Assembly (NCBI GenBank): GCA_964561215.1
Contig: CAZLOS010000189.1
Span: 1 to 8,860, forward strand
Length of the DNA: 8,860 nt
Direction: 5' to 3'
Source: JAJFUV01 sp964561215
GTDB taxonomy: Bacteria; Acidobacteriota; Terriglobia; Bryobacterales; Bryobacteraceae
Of this stretch, positions 6,051 through 8,860 are shown piece by piece. The position numbers were made by a program, and so were the translations under genes. Under the pieces are notes generated by a model. That model ran no database searches, was not told the DNA's origin, and saw only the letters and a program-made list of their open reading frames with translations. Numbering within the stretch: position 1 is the stretch's first letter; every line of letters begins with the position of its first letter.

Positions 6051-7207
6051 GCTTGAAAAGCCGTTTACTCGCAGGACTGCTGGCGGCGGTTTCCGCCTAC
6101 GCCGCGGCGCCTTTCGCCACAGATGGCGCGGGTGTCAACATACACTTCACCGATCCCCGCCCCGGCGAGATGGAAATGCTCGCCGCGGGCGGCTTCCGGT
6201 GGGTGCGCATGGACTTCCACTGGGCGTCCATCGAAAAGGAGAAAGGCGTTTACGATTTTTCCGACTACGAACGGCTGCTCGCCGCGCTGAAGCCTTACGG
6301 CATTCGCGCGTTGTTCATCCTCGATTACACCAACAAGCTCTACGACAACGATCTTCCGCCGCACACCGACGAGGGCCGCCAGGCGTTCGCCCGCTTTGCC
6401 GCCGCTGCCGTGAAGCACTTCCAGGGCAAGGGCATCCTGTGGGAGATGTGGAACGAACCCAACATCAAACAGTTCTGGAAGCCCGCGCCAAACGCGGGGG
6501 ATTACTCAAAGCTGGCCCTCGCAACCGGGAAAGCCATCCGCGCCGCCGCGCCGAAAGAGAAGTACATCGGGCCCGCGACCTCCCGCATCGACATGCCGTT
6601 CCTGGAAGCCTGCTTCAAGGCCGGCCTGCTCAAGTATTGGGACGCGGTCTCGGTGCACCCATACCGGCGCTTCGATCCGGAATCGACCGCGGAGGAGTAC
6701 GCCAAACTGCGCGACATGATCGCACGTTACGCGCCCAAGGGCAGGGCGATCCCCATTTACTCCGGCGAGTGGGGTTACTCCGACATCGCTGCCGGACTTA
6801 GCATTGACTTACAAGGCAAGTACCTGGCGCGGCAGTGGCTGCATGACATCGCCTGCGGCGTCCCGCTGTCCATCTGGTACGACTGGCGCGACGACGGCGC
6901 CGACACGAAGGAAAAAGAGCATCATTTCGGCACGGTATTCTTCCCGTATTTCGAGGGCCGCGTGCCGGTCTACGATCCGAAGCCGGCCTACAACGCGGCT
7001 CGCCGCCTGACCTCCGAGTTGGTTGGCTACCATTTCGTGCGGCGTCTGAAAGCGGGCGGCGCGGACGACTACGTGCTGGAATTCGCGCGGGGCAAGCGGA
7101 GGAAGCTCGCGTACTGGACGCGCGCCACCTCGACGCACAGCGTTGCGCTCGCCGGCGGCCGCTCGCTCACGCTCACCGACGAGCCCCGCTACGAACTGAT
7201 CAAGTAA
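6047..7207 (+). CDS. Secreted clan GH-A glycoside hydrolase (cellulase/GH39-like fold)
   Basis: A 386-residue TIM-barrel glycosidase. The N-terminus (MSLKSRLLAG, then a hydrophobic run ending A-Y-A-A-A-P) is a typical Sec signal peptide with likely cleavage near residue 19 or 20, so it acts outside the cytoplasm. Early-strand motifs G-F-R-W-V-R-M-D and W-A-S-I-E-x-x-K-G-V-Y-D-F-S are characteristic of GH5/GH39-like enzymes. W135-N-E137-P-N supplies the acid/base glutamate after strand 4, V-H204-P-Y lies near strand 6, and Y-S-G-E241-W-G fits the nucleophile after strand 7. Both catalytic residues are therefore present for a retaining mechanism. Residues about 325-386 may form a small C-terminal beta domain. 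The CAZy family and substrate are not decidable by eye. Its ATG shares ATGA with the stop of the M20 gene, and GGAG sits 11 bases upstream inside that gene. Confidence 0.88.
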   Translation: MSLKSRLLAGLLAAVSAYAAAPFATDGAGVNIHFTDPRPGEMEMLAAGGFRWVRMDFHWASIEKEKGVYDFSDYERLLAALKPYGIRALFILDYTNKLYDNDLPPHTDEGRQAFARFAAAAVKHFQGKGILWEMWNEPNIKQFWKPAPNAGDYSKLALATGKAIRAAAPKEKYIGPATSRIDMPFLEACFKAGLLKYWDAVSVHPYRRFDPESTAEEYAKLRDMIARYAPKGRAIPIYSGEWGYSDIAAGLSIDLQGKYLARQWLHDIACGVPLSIWYDWRDDGADTKEKEHHFGTVFFPYFEGRVPVYDPKPAYNAARRLTSELVGYHFVRRLKAGGADDYVLEFARGKRRKLAYWTRATSTHSVALAGGRSLTLTDEPRYELIK

Positions 7208-7220
7208 TTCGGGTTTGGGC

Positions 7221-7226
7221 TACCAT
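7221..7226 (+). promoter_or_regulatory. Candidate leaderless -10 box (TACCAT) before the alpha/beta hydrolase
   Basis: TACCAT fits the TANNNT pattern and ends 11 bases before the ATG at 7238. No recognisable -35 box lies at 16-18 bases and no Shine-Dalgarno sequence precedes the ATG (the bases are CGTCGATAGAC). The call rests on the resemblance to the start regions at 2126 and 8288. Confidence 0.35.
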
Positions 7227-7237
7227 CGTCGATAGAC

Positions 7238-8242
7238 ATGAGAATCATTGGAATGCTGTTCGTATCCGGCATGTTGGCCTTCGGCCAGCCGCAGGCGCCG
7301 CAGCCTGCTGCGCCGCCATCGTCGGAAGAGCAACCCGATCATCGCCTGGACCAGATCCTGAAGACGATCGAGGACCATGCCTGGGGCGTCCGGTTGGGTG
7401 ACATCGCCGAGTGCGACAAGGTGTCCTACACAAGCCTGCCCTCGCACTACGTTCCGAACCCGACGGCGCCCGGCGCCGGGAACCCGATGATCGTTCACGC
7501 CTACACTTTCATTCCGAAAAAGCTCGACCGGGCCGCCAAGCATCCGCTCATCGTCCTGGCGCACGGCGGAGTGCATTCGAGTTTCAACACGGGTTACCTG
7601 AATATCCTGCGCGAGTTGATCGGGCAGGGTTACTCGATCATCGCGCCGGACTACCGCGGTTCGACCGGCTACGGCGCGGCGTTCTATGACGCCATCGATT
7701 ACGGCGGGCGCGAGAACGACGACGTGTTCGCCGGGTTGCAGTGGATGCTGGAAACCTATCCGTTCCTCGATCCCCAGCGCGTGGCCATCATCGGCTGGAG
7801 CCACGGCGGCATGATCGCGCTGATGAACATCTTCGAGCACCCGAAGTCCTATGCGTGCGCCTACGCCGGAGTGCCGGTCAGCGACCTGGTGGCGCGGTTG
7901 GGCTACCACAATGAGGACTACCGCGCGATATTCTCCGCGCCCGGCCATATCGGCAAAACCGTGCAAGAGGATATTGCGGAGTATCTCCGGCGCTCTCCCG
8001 TCTCGCACGCCGCCAAGTTGCAGACGCCGCTGCTCATCCACACCAACACTAACGATGAGGACGTGAACGTCCTCGAGGTCAAGCGCCTGATCGCTACGCT
8101 CAAGGCCGAGGGCAAGCAGTTCGAGTACAAGATCTACCAGGACGCTCCCGGCGGGCACTTGTTCAATCGCCTGGACACCAAGGTGGCGAGGGAATCCCGG
8201 CAGGAGATCTACACTTTCCTCGGGCGCTACCTGAAGAAGTAA
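7238..8242 (+). CDS. Secreted alpha/beta hydrolase, prolyl oligopeptidase (S9)-like
   Basis: A 334-residue serine hydrolase. A short signal peptide (MRIIGMLFVSGMLAFG) is followed by a Gln/Pro/Ala-rich linker (about 17-28), so it is probably exported. The alpha/beta-hydrolase core has the oxyanion region V-L-A-H109-G-G, the S9-typical A-P-D-Y-R-G-S-T-G-Y-G (136-146), the nucleophile elbow G-W-S188-H-G-G, the acid D273 in T-N-D-E-D-V, and the base H307 in G-G-H. The triad S188-D273-H307 is complete and correctly ordered. The N-terminal beta-propeller of true prolyl oligopeptidases is absent, so it may be a free-standing peptidase, acylaminoacyl-peptidase-like enzyme or esterase. The ATG at 7238 is kept over 7253 because it supplies the positive N-terminus of the signal peptide. 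It starts 30 bases after the glycoside hydrolase and could be read through from it or from its own weak promoter. Confidence 0.9.
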   Translation: MRIIGMLFVSGMLAFGQPQAPQPAAPPSSEEQPDHRLDQILKTIEDHAWGVRLGDIAECDKVSYTSLPSHYVPNPTAPGAGNPMIVHAYTFIPKKLDRAAKHPLIVLAHGGVHSSFNTGYLNILRELIGQGYSIIAPDYRGSTGYGAAFYDAIDYGGRENDDVFAGLQWMLETYPFLDPQRVAIIGWSHGGMIALMNIFEHPKSYACAYAGVPVSDLVARLGYHNEDYRAIFSAPGHIGKTVQEDIAEYLRRSPVSHAAKLQTPLLIHTNTNDEDVNVLEVKRLIATLKAEGKQFEYKIYQDAPGGHLFNRLDTKVARESRQEIYTFLGRYLKK

Positions 8243-8243
8243 G

Positions 8244-8277
8244 TTGGGGGCGTCCCGGCAGTCCCATACGATACACT
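8244..8277 (+). promoter_or_regulatory. Candidate promoter of the Nudix gene
   Basis: Two overlapping readings exist. TTGGGG (8244-8249) and TACGAT (8267-8272) are spaced by 17 bases, giving a leader of about 8-10 bases. Alternatively TACACT (8272-8277) is a TANNNT box ending 10 bases before the ATG at 8288, which would give a leaderless transcript but has no -35 box at normal spacing. No good Shine-Dalgarno sequence is present in either case. Confidence 0.4.
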
Positions 8278-8287
8278 GGGTCGGATT

Positions 8288-8809
8288 ATGACCATGTCTC
8301 CCGGCACGCGGGATGTTTACACAACCCGGTGGTTCCGGCTTGTGGAGAGGGCCGACGAAGCCTCCGCCCAGCCGTTTTACTGGATCGATTCGCCGGATTG
8401 CGTGACCGTTCTCGCCGTCACCGGCGATGGGAAAGTGCCCCTGGTTCGCCAGTACCGGCCCGCGCTGGACCGTATGTCGCTCGAACTGCCGAGCGGCCAC
8501 ATCGACCCCAAAGACGAATCCCGCGAAGCGGCCGCCAGGCGTGAACTGCTGGAAGAGACCGGCTACGAGGCTCCGGATCTCAAGTTCCTGGGGGCCATCG
8601 ATCCGGATACCGGGCGTCTGCGCGCGCGTATCTATTGCTATTTCGCGCCTGACGCCGTGAAAATCGCCGAGCCGAAGCCCGGCGGCGAGAAGATCGAAAA
8701 CCAGGAGTGTACGCTCTCCGAACTCGACTCGATGATGTCTGACGGCCGCATGTCGCACGCCCAGGACATGGCCGTAGTTCTGCTCGCGCGCCTGCGCGAT
8801 CTTATCTAA
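8288..8809 (+). CDS. Nudix hydrolase, ADP-sugar pyrophosphatase-like
   Basis: A 173-residue cytoplasmic Nudix hydrolase that would cleave a nucleoside diphosphate linked to another group. The Nudix box runs from G70 to Y93: G-H-I-D-P-K-D-E77 followed by R85-E86-L-L-E89-E90-T-G92-Y. The metal-binding R-E-x-x-E-E core is intact, but there are six rather than five residues between G70 and E77. Upstream, V-R54-Q-Y-R57-P and E-L-P-S-G-H-I-D resemble the ADP-ribose/GDP-mannose pyrophosphatase branch, although substrate cannot be assigned by eye. Start choice: ATG 8288 (MTMSPG) or in-frame ATG 8294; neither has a Shine-Dalgarno sequence and the first fits the upstream TANNNT spacing. It lies 45 bases after the alpha/beta hydrolase. 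The 51 bases after its stop to the window edge hold no gene. Confidence 0.92.
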   Translation: MTMSPGTRDVYTTRWFRLVERADEASAQPFYWIDSPDCVTVLAVTGDGKVPLVRQYRPALDRMSLELPSGHIDPKDESREAAARRELLEETGYEAPDLKFLGAIDPDTGRLRARIYCYFAPDAVKIAEPKPGGEKIENQECTLSELDSMMSDGRMSHAQDMAVVLLARLRDLI

Positions 8810-8860
8810 GGGGTCGTTAAACAATAACCTGTACAAACCAGAATGACAGGTGTATGTTTT

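Noticed and set aside
7220..8836. A 538-codon open frame on the minus strand under the alpha/beta hydrolase and Nudix genes
   Set aside because: It is antisense to two genes with complete catalytic motifs. Its translation is Arg/His/Val-rich with no domain I recognise, and its length is explained by few stop codons in high-GC DNA.
8827..8860. ACCTGT / ACAGGT inverted repeat followed by TTTT at the window end, a possible terminator for the Nudix gene
   Set aside because: The stem is only 6 bp with a 13-base loop and five bases (GTATG) before the T-run, which the window edge cuts. It is too weak to call.
1..8860. Mobile element, CRISPR array, tRNA or rRNA
   Set aside because: I saw no transposase or integrase motifs, no regularly spaced direct repeats and no tRNA-like or rRNA-like stretches. 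All gaps between genes are under 100 bases.

Overview
The window is GC-rich bacterial DNA, densely packed with genes. There is no sign of mobile elements, CRISPR arrays, tRNA or rRNA. Nine protein genes fill almost all of it, and every gap is under 100 bases. The gene mix, base composition and gene style would fit a soil Acidobacteriota of the Solibacter/Bryobacter type. That placement is an inference from general character, because no marker gene is present.

The left half (1-4647) is read on the minus strand and is devoted to thiol and electron-transfer chemistry. In transcription order it starts with a 632-residue DUF255/YyaL-type protein carrying a thioredoxin-like domain. Thiol peroxidase tpx follows 17 bases later. 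A 13-bp perfect inverted repeat then closes that unit, and a good sigma70-type promoter opens the next. The second unit holds a six-helix CcdA/DsbD-like (TauE/SafE superfamily, COG2836) membrane protein and a NapH/NosR/CcoG-like membrane polyferredoxin with two [4Fe-4S] ferredoxin motifs. It ends with a small membrane-anchored protein cut by the left window edge. The polyferredoxin overlaps its upstream gene by 8 bases and the small protein starts 13 bases after the polyferredoxin stop, so these three are almost certainly co-transcribed. A plausible reading is a membrane unit that moves electrons or thiol reducing power across the membrane, next to soluble thiol enzymes. Its substrate cannot be read from the sequence.

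The right half (4692-8809) is read on the plus strand, diverging from the DUF255 gene across only 44 bases in which the two candidate -10 boxes overlap. It encodes a cytoplasmic M20-family metallodipeptidase, a secreted clan GH-A glycoside hydrolase joined to it by an ATGA stop/start overlap, a secreted prolyl-oligopeptidase-type alpha/beta hydrolase, and a Nudix hydrolase resembling ADP-sugar pyrophosphatases. This looks like scavenging and turnover of peptides and glycans with a housekeeping Nudix gene at the end. The first two genes are clearly linked; the last two appear to have their own start signals.

The most unusual regulatory trait is that several genes (starts at 2126, 7238, 8288 and possibly 4692) have a TANNNT box 8-11 bases before the ATG. 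In the first three there is no Shine-Dalgarno sequence, which is the signature of leaderless transcripts. Other genes in the same window have strong Shine-Dalgarno sequences. I do not see a clearly new defence or mobile system here. The polyferredoxin/CcdA-like/small-protein operon is the best candidate for undescribed biology.
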